A stretch of DNA of 64,000 bases from Harmothoe impar (lineage: Eukaryota > Annelida > Polychaeta > Phyllodocida > Polynoidae): the NCBI GenBank assembly GCA_947462335.1, contig OX381708.1:45077377-45141376 (forward strand). Direction: 5' to 3'. Made by a program: the position numbers and the translations under genes. Shown piece after piece: positions 24,985-36,900 of this stretch; position 1 is the stretch's first letter; every line of letters begins with the position of its first letter. Under the pieces are notes generated by a model that searched no databases, had not been told where the DNA came from, and saw nothing but the letters and a program-made list of their open reading frames with translations.

Positions 24985-25210
24985 CTCATACGCTGGTTGC
25001 CGGCGGGATGGGTTATGGCGGATGGACGTCAAACGTCCTTGCCGTAACTGTTCGCTGGGTAGCAGCGCCCACTGTCATGTTGAACTGATTGCCAATACGT
25101 CAGACGACATTTGGAGGCTGCTGCCGCCATTGGCGACCTCGCCCCGCCCTATTTACACTCATAGTTCTGGCTGTAAATTGTCGTCTGCAGCTGCAATGAG
25201 CTGCTCTAGT
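24985..25210. promoter_or_regulatory. CpG-rich candidate promoter, minus-strand facing
   Basis: The block is dense in CpG compared with its neighbours. It has a perfect ACGT hairpin GGACGT-CAA-ACGTCC (25024-25038), a YY1-type GCCGCCATTGG (about 25123-25133) read on the minus strand as ATGGCGGC, and a GC box CGCCCCGCCC (about 25140-25149). The minus-strand ATG in the YY1 motif starts a frame of about 33 codons beginning MAAAASKCR, which could be an upstream ORF or the start of a first exon. No downstream exon is identified. Confidence 0.35.
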
Positions 25211-25721
25211 GGCGGGAAAAGAGGTTTTGGTTGAAGAGTGAGGCGTGTTCAAGAAAGGGGTGAGGGGGTGCTGGTTGAAGACAAGATGATTCAGGCTATA
25301 TGGGTTGGGGTTGGGGGGGGGGGGGGTCATCCTAGTACTCATCCTAGGCATTGATGCCGTTCAGGTTGAGGCTCCCTGCGGAGTTGTGTAAATCATGAAA
25401 TGTGAAATTCAGCACCAACATCCGAACCATTTTAGTCTTGAGCTGCATGAACATTCGGACGACAAGTGTTGTATGTGTAGTACATGCCATTTGGAAGTTG
25501 GAATGTGAAACCAGACAGAAATAGCAGTAGTCTACCAAATGCATCTCTTGAGATGCACAGGAGGATGAAAGGTATAATAAGACATGGCGGTCTATCCAAT
25601 GTGCGTCTCACTAGAGACACCTTAGACATCCTTAGGGAATAGGCACCAATAAACTGAAACTAAGATGTCAGCTGGAGGTAGTGCTGAAGGCACCTGTCAC
25701 AGCCACGGCTCTTTGTTTGAC
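25211..25721. other. Gene-free spacer
   Basis: Includes a 14-G run (25313-25326) and two small hairpins (GCATCTC/GAGATGC near 25541, GTCTC/GAGAC near 25606) within similar flanking text, perhaps an old local duplication. Confidence 0.4.
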
Positions 25722-25934
25722 TTAACCCTTTAAAGTCCCTTTGTTGTCATGATGCATGAATGCAGCCCTGGCGAGTCCATTTGCCAGGTATGCGTTCAAT
25801 GCACCATGCCGACCTTGCGGGAGTGAATCAAGCCCATATGAACTGCATGATGCTTGAATGTAACTCGCCAAGACGGCATTCAAATATCATGACGGCAAAG
25901 GATTTAAAGCACGATGCGACCCTTAAAGGGTTAA
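25722..25934 (+). mobile_element. TTAA-flanked fold-back MITE, copy 3
   Basis: Starts TTAACCCTTTAAAGTCCCTT and ends GCGACCCTTAAAGGGTTAA, with intact TTAA on both sides. The interior carries CATGATGCATGAATGCAGCC CTGGCGAGT and the inverted CTCGCCAAGACGGCATTCAA..CATGACGGC half. It is well preserved, with 213 bases including both TTAA. Confidence 0.9.
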
Positions 25935-26976
25935 GACGACATGAACGGCTTACAATAGGAGAGAAGTTTGATGCATTCTCTACTACTTGGCGTAATTGGA
26001 ACCATCAAGGGCCCATCTACGCACGTCCATCATGCTATTGTCGGCCTCGCCATTTTCTGTTGCAATATTACCTGATTTACAACCACATAATCCAGATTTT
26101 CAGTTTCAATATTGATCTGAGGTTGTTGGGAAGAATAATTTCGTTTTATGACGCCTTGCAGGAAATGTGCATTAAAGTTAAGAAACTGATCAAGGTTTAA
26201 TGGAAGCTGTGTTAAGTAGGTAGGCCGGCTAGGAAGCTGTCACTAGGACGACTTCTTAGATCTAATCAAATGGGATTGGATTGAAAAGACAGCCGGCGGC
26301 TTGTATTAAGTGGTTGAATTTGGACCAACTGAATTCAATTCCTAGTAATAGGTCTTACATTCTATACATTTCTCAGGCATCAGATAGAATGGAATCTTAC
26401 CTAGAATACAGCATATGTATAATTCTGACTAGCTCACAAAGAAATGGGGTCAGGGTTAGAGCAGCTCCTTAGCTGTTGACAGGTAGACTGTGGCATTTGC
26501 AGCATTGTAGGTCACATATTGTAGCCCACGGGCTATTACACTAGTTCTGGTCCTATAGTATAGTGTGCAGCCCGTGTATTGTGTCTACTCCAGATCACTG
26601 AGCAACTCACTCACTCAGACTAATCTATCCAATACAATGCGCATAGTGGAACGGTAAATCAAGATATTGATTCTCAATTTAAAGATAGCGGGAACAATAA
26701 GAAAGTATGTGACACGCTTCTACCATCGCTATCCATTGCTCTACTCACCCTCCCCTCCAGCATCTCACCTCGCACCGTCACTAGGCAGTAACTCCCCATG
26801 GTATCCTGATTTATAGCGATTATCATTAATTCCAATGAGCATGGTTTATAGGTTTATTGGTATCAGGGTCATTATTGGCAGAACCATACATCAGACATCG
26901 GCCATAGAATTGCATTATCCTGCTCAGTCTTGCACACGGAAGGAAGAAGTATGGCTTAATCAGAAATCCCTAGTCT
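25935..26976. other. Gene-free spacer
   Basis: No gene or repeat seen apart from one GAGCAGCTC (26459). The + frame at 25760-26200 is a read-through from the MITE and is not a gene. Confidence 0.5.
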
Positions 26977-27190
26977 TTAACCATTTAAAGGACCGCATAT
27001 TACTTCTTGATAACTGCCCCTTTGTTGCCATGGTGCATTAAAGCAACCTTGGCGAGTCACTCACCATGCTGCATTCAAGCATAATGTAGACCCTACTGGT
27101 TTAATACACTCCCTAATAGTCGGCTTGATGCACGAATGCAGCCCTCATGACTACTTACAATAAAACACCATGCGGCCCTTAAATGATTAG
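26977..27190 (+). mobile_element. TTAA fold-back MITE, copy 4
   Basis: Starts TTAACCATTTAAAGGACCGC; ends ATGCGGCCCTTAAATGATTAG, where the right-hand TTAA has changed to TTAG. Both inner half-palindromes are recognisable but mutated. Confidence 0.75.
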
Positions 27191-28174
27191 GAGGCTGAAA
27201 AGCTGGTTCTACTCAAGGGAACGTGGTCATACGGGCCACAAACGACCCATCATGGTAGTCTATCAGTTTGTAAATGCAACAAGAAAGGGCTGGATACCTC
27301 CCCCCTCCCCACCCCCAAACATATAAAAGAAAAAGTATTTTGACATAGATGAAGTTAGATAGCATGTGACAAATAGAATAGCAGATATGGTTTAGCTGAC
27401 AAATAGAACCTGACGTGTCGTAGAGAGTCGGTCCATGTTCTGCAATGAGGTTTGCTAGTTTGTGGCCTTGCTCTTTTTAATCCTCTCCCACAGAACTTTC
27501 CTTTTAGATTTGCCAGTTTATTGATCAGCTATCGAGGCCAGGGGGAAAGTGCTTAATGGCCTGCGCTTGAAGGTCTATTCAAGGAGGCAGTGGTTTGTTA
27601 TAGTGGCTGAGATATAAAGGAATCACGATGTGCCTGGGTTATGATAGTGTGTTAGTTATTCCACTTTTTATTTTGTTTTGGAGCACAAGACCAGCTTGCG
27701 TGTGAACTTGAACTTAGTTGGAATGAAAGCAAGATTGATTGATTCATACTGCGTTAGTTTTGTGAATACGATTCTACATTCACATTTGCATGTTGGCTAA
27801 ATTTTGTTATTATTTGCATGTTGGTACCGTGTTGGCTTTCGTACAACCTCGCCAGTACCCCTCTGTCATTACGGGCAAGATACTGTACGAAAGGCTAACA
27901 AAAAATGTGAGCAATAATAAATGAGCTATACACATATGATAGGAGGGTGCAGGAGGAAAGCCTGCTACTGTGGCACCATTAATTAGAATATATGATAGAA
28001 AAAGTCCAATCTCCGACAGACCCAATTAACGTGTGTTGGTAGGATGCACCAGACTGGGACAACAGGGGACACAACGCCTGCTAATGAATAATCCAGTCAG
28101 CTGGTTAATCCTCCAGGGTGTAGACAAAGGGGCCAATGTGAGAAGAACACCGACAAAGGGGGCACAGTGGGTTT
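27191..28174. other. Gene-free spacer between MITE copies
   Basis: No coding segment or structured repeat is visible. The three neighbouring MITE copies (25722, 26977, 28175) cluster within 2.7 kb around it. Confidence 0.5.
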
Positions 28175-28400
28175 TTAACCCTTTATGGGTCGCAAGCTGT
28201 TTGAATGCCGCCCTTGCGAGTAATTCGCCAGTGGTACTTCAAGCATCATGTCGACCCTATACGATCGATACACTCCTAAAGGGTCAAAATGATTGCTGAA
28301 TGCAGCCCTGGCGATTGGTCTCACCAGGGCTGCATGAACGTATTATGCCGACCAAGGTCATAGAATATATTAACGCACTGTGCTGTCCTTATAGGGTTAC
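28175..28400 (+). mobile_element. TTAA fold-back MITE, copy 5
   Basis: Starts TTAACCCTTTATGGGTCGCA and ends GTCCTTATAGGGTTAC. Two inner palindromes lie head to tail, the second being TGAATGCAGCCCTGGCGATT against CACCAGGGCTGCATGAACG. Confidence 0.8.
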
Positions 28401-29433
28401 TCACCAAACACAAAGGCTGAGGGCGCTGTAATGGAGCAGAGGGTCCTCCGTGGTGGCATGCCGAGCTGATTTCTGTCTGGTGAGCACTTTGCTGAGCTGC
28501 TCTAGCAATGGAAGTGGGGACGAGATCTTTCTGTGCTACTGTGGATAAGATATTAGAATCCATTTGGACAAAACACAATGTTAGTTAAAGTGTGGGCTCA
28601 AAGGGATTGTCACATCGTGTGAATAACTCAGGTGATAGGGCCTAGGTTATGGAGTAGCTCTTTGCAATATGGATTAGCGAGCAGCTCAGAGGATGAGCTT
28701 TGATATGAATGTTAGAAGTGTGCCCATATTATAAGATCCCCCAGTAATGCCTGTAACAATACCACAGGAACACAGGATTTAGATAGTGGTTGAATTTGGG
28801 AGAGGAGTGAGAAGGGCCCATTGTAGAGAATGGTTGTTTGTGAGCAGCTCAGGGGTGTAGACATGTGAGCAGCTCAGAGCAGCTTTAGCTGATGACAGCA
28901 TCCCATGGTAATTACAGCCCACTTGGCATCTCGGGGATTAGCTACACAACAGCAGCTCTGGGGGCCGGGGGCATGTACATACAGACCTACGTCACGTGCC
29001 CATGTAGGGGTGGGTGGGGACTGGGACTTGGTGGGTTGGTTATTCTGCGCTTCAGTACGTGAGCTACTGCTAGTATCTTCCATTAGAATCTCTATTTGCT
29101 ATCAACGGGAGAAAAGAAGGGGAAAAGGTTGACTCTATAGACTCATCGTCAGGCCAATGCCATAACTGTATGGTATTGCCATTGGCAACTTAAAAACAAT
29201 GGGGTACTTTACAAGTAGGCTACTATGAATTAGACATGCGCAGTTTATCATATTCATCTGGTGGATTATTTGGTGTAGGCCTAAAGTGTAAAATGTGCAC
29301 GCAATATATACAGCGTTTGTTGTCCTATTCGCTTGCACAGTTTTCAATTTCACAAATTTGGATGGACCAAGTCATCTACAGGTATTATGTCGGACACTTG
29401 TATTCAAATCACATGTATGACTTTAGAAAATAA
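28401..29433. other. Gene-free spacer with GAGCAGCTC cluster and a hairpin
   Basis: GAGCAGCTC or its inverse lies at 28494, 28679, 28842 and 28867, the last two 25 bases apart. A hairpin at 29153-29186 (GCCAATG/CATTGGC with inner CCATA/TATGG) stands out. No gene is supported. Confidence 0.45.
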
Positions 29434-29627
29434 CATTTTTATGATGTTCTGGTTAAAACCTTGATATTCATGCATCCTTACTTATATATTGTGTGCTTTC
29501 CCTTGCAGGTGAGTGCTTGAGTACATCAGTCATTTTTATGATGTTCTTGTTAAAACCTTGATAATTCATGCACTCTAATTTATATACTGTGTGCTTTCCC
29601 TTTGCAGGTGAGTCCTTGAGCCCATCC
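29434..29627 (+). repeat. 97-bp tandem duplication carrying a splice acceptor
   Basis: CATTTTTATGATGTTCT..GTTAAAACCTTG..TGTGCTTTCCC..TTGCAGGTGAGT starts at 29434 and again at 29531, with scattered changes and one-base indels. Each copy ends in a strong polypyrimidine-CAG/GTGAGT junction (29508/29509 and 29607/29608), so an acceptor directly abutting a donor is present twice. Confidence 0.85.
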
Positions 29628-29646
29628 TCTACACTGGGGGTGTACC
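29608..29646 (+). CDS. Candidate 39-nt phase-1 exon of the + strand Ser/Pro-rich gene
   Basis: The acceptor is GCTTTCCCTTTGCAG and the donor is GTAAGTAG right after TACC. Read with two bases completing the previous codon, it gives ESLSPSSTLGVY and leaves one base, so it is phase 1 on both sides and 13 codons long. Composition (Ser/Pro/Tyr) matches the better-supported exons downstream. The acceptor also occurs in the upstream half of the local duplication, where the following sequence no longer reads as this exon. An alternative reading is that CAG/GTGAGT is a recursive splice site or a decoy and nothing is coded here. The phase match was part of how it was found, so it is not independent proof. 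Confidence 0.3.
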
Positions 29647-29722
29647 GTAAGTAGTATAGGACATGGCGGTAAGTATGTGGTTATTGCAACGTGTGCCAAT
29701 TACGCTGTATACCATGTCAACT

Positions 29723-29782
29723 GTCACGTCCATTGTCACGTCATGTCACGTCATCACTTCAGGGTCAATTGACGTCACGTGG
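29723..29782. promoter_or_regulatory. CRE-like and E-box cluster
   Basis: Three GTCACGTC copies (29723, 29735, 29745) precede a full palindromic CRE TGACGTCA (29770-29777) that overlaps a CACGTG E-box (29776-29781). This is a compact arrangement for bZIP (CREB/ATF) and bHLH factors. It lies just downstream of the candidate exon at 29608, so an intronic enhancer or alternative promoter is possible. Motifs are seen; function is inferred. Confidence 0.4.
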
Positions 29783-32700
29783 ACCACACCAGCTATTGTG
29801 TAAAATGAAAGAGAAAAATAATATAAAACAATGCCTAGTGTGCTCACCATTAGTCGATCCAGATACCAATACTCTCCCCTCCCGCCCCAACTGACCTGTC
29901 CGACCGACCATTCCTCCCAGCCATCCCTGCCTGTCCCTGGGGGGCGCCCGATAATCAGAAAAGGTCAATACCACTATACACATGTACCGCTCAGGGCTGG
30001 ATTATAACTCGTTTGCAAGTATCCTATACACTGCGCAGTGCTGTAGTTATTCCGTCGGCTCTTGAATCTCAGTGGGTACTGCTGGGGAGTCTAGTAAGGT
30101 ATAATTGTCCATCTTGAATATCTTAGTGAGGTATAATTGTCCGTCGAGGATCCAAGCGATTTCGGCCCTGAATTTCCTGATAAACTCAAGAAATGGCCCA
30201 AACCGGGAGGAATCTCCTACTTAAAACTGCAATTAATTATCTTTTAATCAACACCAATCATTCTGTAATTTAAAGGGAATACCTATCAACTATCACGCTG
30301 TCTGTCAATAAAGCATATAGCCTTAACTACCCCTCAGCCCTGCTGTCTGCGGCTGAGCTAGGCAGCCTTCTGGTGTGAAGTGGTCTACATCAGGTTAGGG
30401 GCACACCCTCCAGGCGTACAGTCTGTGTCAACACCTACCCCCTGGGGGTGCTCATGGCATTGCTGCTGGACGACTAGGGAGGGAGGAGGGGTCAGTATGC
30501 CTTGGTCATTGGGCCACCTCCCAACCTAGCCTAGTCCCCCACAGTGTATCCAGGCATGACTTCATACGCATAGTACGATGCAAATAATGCACTTGTGCAA
30601 GAAGCAGGGGGGGGGGGGATTCATGATGTGTTTAAATTTCGATTGGCTTAAGAAAGTCATTCAAAACGCGCAACAACGTTTTGAGTGTCAGTTCATATTC
30701 AGTAAAATGGGGCAGGGCTTATTTTATCGGCAAAAGACATTGTCAGTGTATTATGTTTCCCACCACCGTCTCCATGACTAAGGTAACAAGGGGAACAGCC
30801 GCCAAAATGTGACTTTATTCAGATTTAAAATGTATCATGTTTATTTATGCACAGATATGAACGTATTCTACTAGCTGCTGAGATGAGTTGCAGTATGCAT
30901 TTATGTATGACTACATGTGAGCCAGGCTGACCCTGCTAGCCTCTGCCCGCATATGATGCATATTTTTACACGGCATACACATGACGTATCATTATAAGTA
31001 GCACTGCATGGTCAGCATGAGTGGAGCTGGTTATCTGTAAATACAGATAATCTTTGCATTCAAAGTCTGACCAGAAATCTGACAAATTAGACTTTGTGTA
31101 GTGTGATGTAATTATGCCTGTGCACGATTAAGATTAAAAGCTATTACAAGTGGTTTTACATTTGGTGAGCTAGACTTGAAATATGAGTTGCCATGAATGA
31201 CAGGTTAAAAAGTGAAGAAAAACTCGGTCAGGGGAGAAATGGCAGCTGGGTAAACGTTCCTAACCCCGCCCACGGCACTGCCCAGTAGTAGTCAAAGGGG
31301 GAGTGGGACAAGGTCAGCGTGGGGGCAGAGGGCCGGTCTGGCCTGCATATTGTATAAAGACGACATACTTGTGGTGGTATTTTCTCTTCATGCCATACAT
31401 TACACATAAACCAGGGCAACTAGAGATGGTGTGACCTAGCTACACGTTAGTACATATAAATAGGAGTTTACACCAGAGTGACCTGTATAATATGTATTTT
31501 ATGGATATATGTCTGTAACAGTAACAGTATAGTGGAGACATATATTTCAATGTGTAAGTGACACGGACCAGCTCTCTTTATTAACACAACTGCCAAGGGA
31601 CTTTTAATTGTGTATACATGGTCAGTTTATACAGGCTCCGACGTGAATGGATTACGATTTGAAATGGCACTCATAGTAGCCTGCCAATATATTTTTAAGC
31701 TTCTAACTATAAACACTAAAGTTAATAATTCAGTTTCTGTAGACATCCCCCCTTCCCTTGCTAGACTAGCAGCGTGCCCCATTTAGTAGTACAGTAGCAC
31801 ACATTTTGATTAATAGAGTAGTATATAAATGTGTTACATTGCGTCGGGCGACGCTCCATCCAGAGCACTCACCCGGGCATTCACCCTATCCAGTGAATAA
31901 AAGTGAATAATAAAAAAGATCATAAGCCCTCACATATTCAGTGGTATACCACTGCATACCCTATAGGTAGTTCTCTACGTGGGTGTGGAATATGCTGTTA
32001 TTAGGCCACTTGTAGATTAGGTTATAGGACGGGACGGCCTCACAGCGAGGCATGTAAACCACCCTCCGGGCTGTCTATACCACTGGGTATAGGGGAGTCA
32101 TCTTCCGCCCGGTGGTGCCTCCCTCTAGCATGGATTCAGGGAACCACCCTCACCGTATCGACAGCGGGTAATGAGATCGGGCGTCTCTAAGCGACCCTCG
32201 GGGTGACCGGCCAACACACTGCGACTAAGTCGTCCATAATTGAGCCTGGGAATTAGGAGATGGGAGTCAATAGTGACAGGACGTATAAACCATCTCATTA
32301 GTCCGGCTTGTCGGGCTACAAGTTTGTAGATATTCAGGTGGGTGAGATTGTATGTTGTAACCTGAGACTAATCATACTGGATGCAGGTACTGTGGGAGGC
32401 CAGTTTGCAGCTGATTTGGCAAATCGAAGTATTTAGGAAGACGACAGGAGTGGATATGGTAAAATCTATATTATGGAGTGGGCTGCAGTCGACTGTCCTA
32501 CGAGGACTCTAAGGTGCAGTGGTGTCTTTTTAAATCAAATCTTCCCCAGAGCTGGATTGGACGGGATGATGGGATTACCAAGATTAGAGCCTAGTCTGGT
32601 TGACTAAACATTGGAATTGGGTTTGGGGAATATTGGGGACACATGCACTAAATATAGCCTGGCTCATAAGCCGTTCCCCTCTTTGTTGTAGGCATGTGTG

Positions 32701-33083
32701 TTTGTAGATATAGCTTGGCGTGCATTCCAACAACAGCATCTTTTTACAGAGCCCCTTTTCTAGCTCGCACCCTGCCTTGTCTAACTGATAACTAACGGGA
32801 TAGGCTGTGTAGACAGAGTCTACCCCACCAGACGTGCCCAATTAGAGAAGGAGATAGGCGAACAAAAAGAGGAGCTAACCCTCCTCCTGCACCTCCTTCT
32901 CCTCCTCCAGCCCCTGCTCCAGGGTTGGCGTCGCGGGTGGCATGCACTCTGTGCCCCCCTCCTACCCTGGAATGTTGCCAGGAGAGGCGTGCATGAAAAG
33001 GCCAGGTGAACGCGAATTGGGGAGGTTTCACCTGCCAGCCGCTGCTGCCTAGTGGCGCCACTGTCTGTGTGTAGTCTGTAATA
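29783..33083. other. Gene-free spacer or intron
   Basis: Contains a 12-G run (30607-30618). A GC-richer stretch with small hairpins, such as CTATACC/GGTATAG near 32072-32089, lies at about 32030-32330; it matches no RNA family I recognise. No exon is supported. Confidence 0.45.
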
Positions 33084-33084
33084 C

Positions 33085-33118
<34 letters not shown>

Positions 33119-33125
33119 GCAGCAG
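33084..33125 (+). repeat. CAG trinucleotide repeat
   Basis: About 14 CAG units with one TAG interruption. Shorter CAG runs follow at 33301-33318 and 34132-34150, and AGCAGCTG-type words are dense between 33230 and 33310. On + it could encode poly-Gln only in a short frame (33301-33582) that goes on as a Pro/Ser/Thr-rich 94-codon stretch without a start or good splice sites. Confidence 0.85.
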
Positions 33126-33955
33126 ATGGAGACAACAAATGGTTGTGGGTTGGATGCTGTATGCTGCTGCCAGTGCTGCTGAAGTCGTGCCCCACCCTAC
33201 CTTCCTCCAGCAGCTGCAGGCACCCCACCCTCAGCAGCAGTAACAGCAGCAACAGCCAGCAGTGTGAGCAGCTGGCAGAGCAGCTGTGAGCAGCTGGTAA
33301 CAGCAGCAGCAGCAGCAGCTGGGGGACCCGTCTCTCGCCATCCTCCGTCCAGCAGCCACCACTCGTGCTGCTGACAATACTACTACCTCAGTGCCGTCAG
33401 CATTGCCTGGCGCCTACCCGTCCATTGCTGCTCCTGCTACGACCACATCATCACCATATCTCCCACACCCATACATGTGTGGACCTCTCCAGCTGGACGC
33501 AAACACTGACTTCTCCCCCTCCTCACCCCCGCCCACCTCCCCGGCCTCATTGCCTCCATGCTATAGGCGCCTCGCCGATTGACGATGGTGTGTTTCGAAT
33601 GGAGGCATTTTCGTTTCGGCGCTGCATATTGTCGGTGTTGGGGAGTGTGAGGCGGGGTGTGTCTGTGTCTCATACCGGGCTGCTCAGAGCCTGACGCCGG
33701 CCACTGTCACTGCCACCACCGCCACAACAGCCTGTGGACCCTGTACAAGACAGGCCGTGTCCCACTCCTCCAGGATCTTACCAGCCTCTGCATTATTAAG
33801 GTACTAAAGCCGCACTGCTATATCAATCACACGGCCAAATAAGGAGTCTACCCACAGTGTCCTGGAGCAGGGAATCCTACAGGTAACCCCTACTGACCCG
33901 GACCTTAATACCTTCAGCACATCCTTCAGTACCCAACCTAGTACCACCCCTGCAG
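33126..33955. other. CAG-rich, GC-richer stretch upstream of a candidate exon
   Basis: Proline/serine-rich open frames run through this area (for example 33301-33582). The frame of the following exon stays open upstream to about 33804. It may be 5' untranslated or upstream coding sequence of the same gene, but no splice pair is decisive. Confidence 0.3.
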
Positions 33956-33997
33956 CACCCATGGAGCTGCACTTTAAGGACTACTCTCCATACCCAG
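33956..33997 (+). CDS. Candidate 42-nt phase-1 exon, PMELHFKDYSPYP
   Basis: The acceptor is TACCACCCCTGCAG and the donor GTAAAC. Read in phase 1 it gives PMELHFKDYSPYP plus one base, 14 codons long. The ATG at 33961 sits in a good Kozak context (CACCCATGG), so this may instead be the first coding exon, with translation starting MELHFKDYSPYP and upstream sequence as 5' UTR. The frame is also open upstream as far as about 33804, so a longer exon (from 33883, phase 0) is possible. Its last base plus the first two of the candidate at 42409 make a Gly codon. The protein family is not recognised; the Tyr/Pro/Ser content would suit an activation domain. Confidence 0.35.
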
Positions 33998-36900
33998 GTA
34001 AACACAGCCGTCTTATCACACCTGTACTACTCAGTCCCACCTGTGATAGCTGACCTACTTGGGGCTCATGTGGATCTCATGCCAGACAGACCAGCCAATG
34101 ATAATGATTAACATGAACCCATGTTTGACTAGCAGCAGCAGTAGCAGCAGGGTACCACAGTAGCCGTCATGGCCATTATAAAAGGCACAGAATAAATGTT
34201 GCGCAGTAGGCGTTTGATCCCTGATTGGTATTGTATTGATACCCATAAATCTGCATTGATTATATCGATAATTGGGCGGTGTGGGAAGCTCAACACGGCA
34301 GAGCCCGAAACACAGGCTGTGCGAGTCGAGGCAGTGTGTGATTTTTACTTGTATTTCTATTTCTGTCGGGCCAGACTGTTGCCATGGTGATTATCATAGA
34401 GTGGGGAAGCAGGGGTCCCCAACAGGATGCTAGATAGGACAGGACAGGACAGGCAGACTGGGAGGGGATGCAGGCAGGACGTTATTGTTGTCACTCTGAC
34501 AATGCCCTCATCGTCATCACCATGGAGCTATATTGCTCACTGCCTAGCTCGAACAGCAATGATTTGATATTCTGAATGTTTCTCACTATACTATTGTTTC
34601 GGTTGAGTTATAAACAAATGGCTCTGTATGTAAACACATGCAGTTCGTATAGCCATCTGGTACTGAGGTCGATGCTGATTAAGGATGGGAAGCGGCATGG
34701 TGGAGCAGATCACACGTACGGTACTGCGTTTGATCTCTAACCACCCAGCATACACGTACATAGGCCATATGTATCATACACATTAATGCTGTTTCAAACT
34801 GGAAATCCTATTCCCAATTTGTTCATCCCGTCTGAAATAAATCACAAAATAAATGAATTAGACTGAATAAGACTGCAATTGGTGTAGATTAGATTAGAAC
34901 TCATTTGGATAATACTTTGCTATCAATATAAATGAATAAAAAACATAGTTATAGACTACATTTGACAACTATCGTTCTTAATTATAATTGTAGGCATACA
35001 TATTAAAGTGCAGACCTCCTTGCCAAATATCAGCTGCCATTTATTGTAGTGTTGACATGACCTCTGTGTGGCCGCCGTATTTAAACATAGACCATACAGA
35101 ATGGCCGCCCAGACTTACATAACGGTTCCATAACCTGACCTAAGACTCCTCCTATTGCATCCCACGGACACATAACCTGCCCCCCTGTGTAATTAATACA
35201 CACTCAATGGCACACGTATAGCACTACTGTATTACACATTAAGACCATCATTGTAGAGTCCAACTACTCTCTATGCAGCACAGGATTAAATTGGATCCAC
35301 AGTCTGGTACCATTTCCAGTTTATAATCCACTTATTAGCATATAAGGCAGCTCGGTAAGCAGTAAATTACAGGCCAGTCCTTACGTTTTATACAGTGAAA
35401 ATGACATACTTAGTATACTAGTATACATTGTCCTGGTGCTACAGAACATCAGGAATTAAATTCAGTTATATAAATGCTTTCACTGTTTGACTATGATAGG
35501 GGTTATGCTTTCATCCGCCATACCGTATTATTTTCATGTAAGGCGATTCCTCGCGGGATTTGGTCCTAGATAGGGATAGACAGTCGCGATAGACAGTCAG
35601 GTATACTGGTTTGATACAGTGCTTGAATTTGACTTTTCAAGGTCTTTTATAATACATAGATTGTCATGTTATGAAAAGATGCTGACTGCACACTTGTGAC
35701 GGTTGATTGTGCGCGTCACGTTATAGATCAGAGGGTAAGGGGTGGGCTGGGAAGGTGTGTCTACACAATATGTGTGTGTGGTGGGGGGGGGGGGGGGTCA
35801 GGTTCCCAGCAGGTCGGATTCCGTCCCTTTGATGTGCCGTCAATATCGGCAGCCAGGTGAGAGAGAACACCTCCAGGGGTGGAGGTGGCACCCCCTCCCC
35901 TCGTCCCTCTCGCCTTCCTCCAGGTGAATTGGAACATCGAGGGACCTTGACCCCCATTGCATGCATTAACATAGACCGTTAAGTCAAATTAGGGTTTCAC
36001 GAGCACTGGCCTAAAAACGGCAAGAGAGACTGGGGGGGGGGGGGGGGGGGGGTAAAGTCAGTAGGGGAACGGAAGGCGGAGGGGGAGAGGGAGGGTGAAT
36101 CCGGGGGTGAACACTTCAAGCTGTAGGCTAAATGGGGGAGAGGGGGTTCGATGATTAAGTTTAGGGAACGCTGGTTTTAATTTAGCATTAAACATTCATA
36201 TTGATTTGAAATCAGGGGTGGGCTGGGGTTGCATGGCACGTGTGGAATTCGGGTTTAATGGACGTGTCGGCGCCTGCCATATGGGTGAGTACAATGGAGA
36301 GTGACTGCATGCATGTTATCTGTACTGGGGGCGGAGGACCAACCCACACCTGCTGGTGCAGTCATCGGGTTGACACACCTGTGTTGGTCTCACTCCATAC
36401 AAAATCATGTCAACAAAAGTTGTACTTCTCTATCGACCATAAAGTCACACCGTGTAGGGCGTTTACAAATAAACCCCCCTCCCCCAACGATTTTACCATG
36501 GTAGCAATAACACTGGATCACACAAACACATTTTAACGCTTGGAATGGAAAGAAAAGAGAAAAAAGATGAAGCTGTTTAGTCTGAATTAATAGCCTCACT
36601 TACCCATGGCGTGCAAACTTAATTACCAGTACTAATATACAGGTACATGCACAGTCACACAAAGACAGCAATACCCACATAAAGATGTCCATAAAAAACT
36701 ACATAAAAGCCTTAGAATGGGAATTAGTCATCAGAGGGCCCTCACTCAGCAACTCTATTAACCCTGCCTATTGGTTATTAAACCTTTCAAAGCTAATGTT
36801 TTTACAATAACCGTCAACTTATCAAATTATCTTTAGATCTCATAGTTGTATACATATACTGGAGTTGAAAAGTAGGCTGCACGTTTGAATACAGCGGGAG

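Noticed and set aside
33301..33582. Gln then Pro/Ser/Thr-rich + frame
   Set aside because: No ATG, no clear acceptor or donor; could be upstream coding sequence but cannot be supported.
35816..35932. Pro/Gly-rich segment ending CCTCCAG/GTGAAT
   Set aside because: No acceptor gives a frame that is open and in the needed phase; it looks like another copy of the recurring TCCTCCAGG word.
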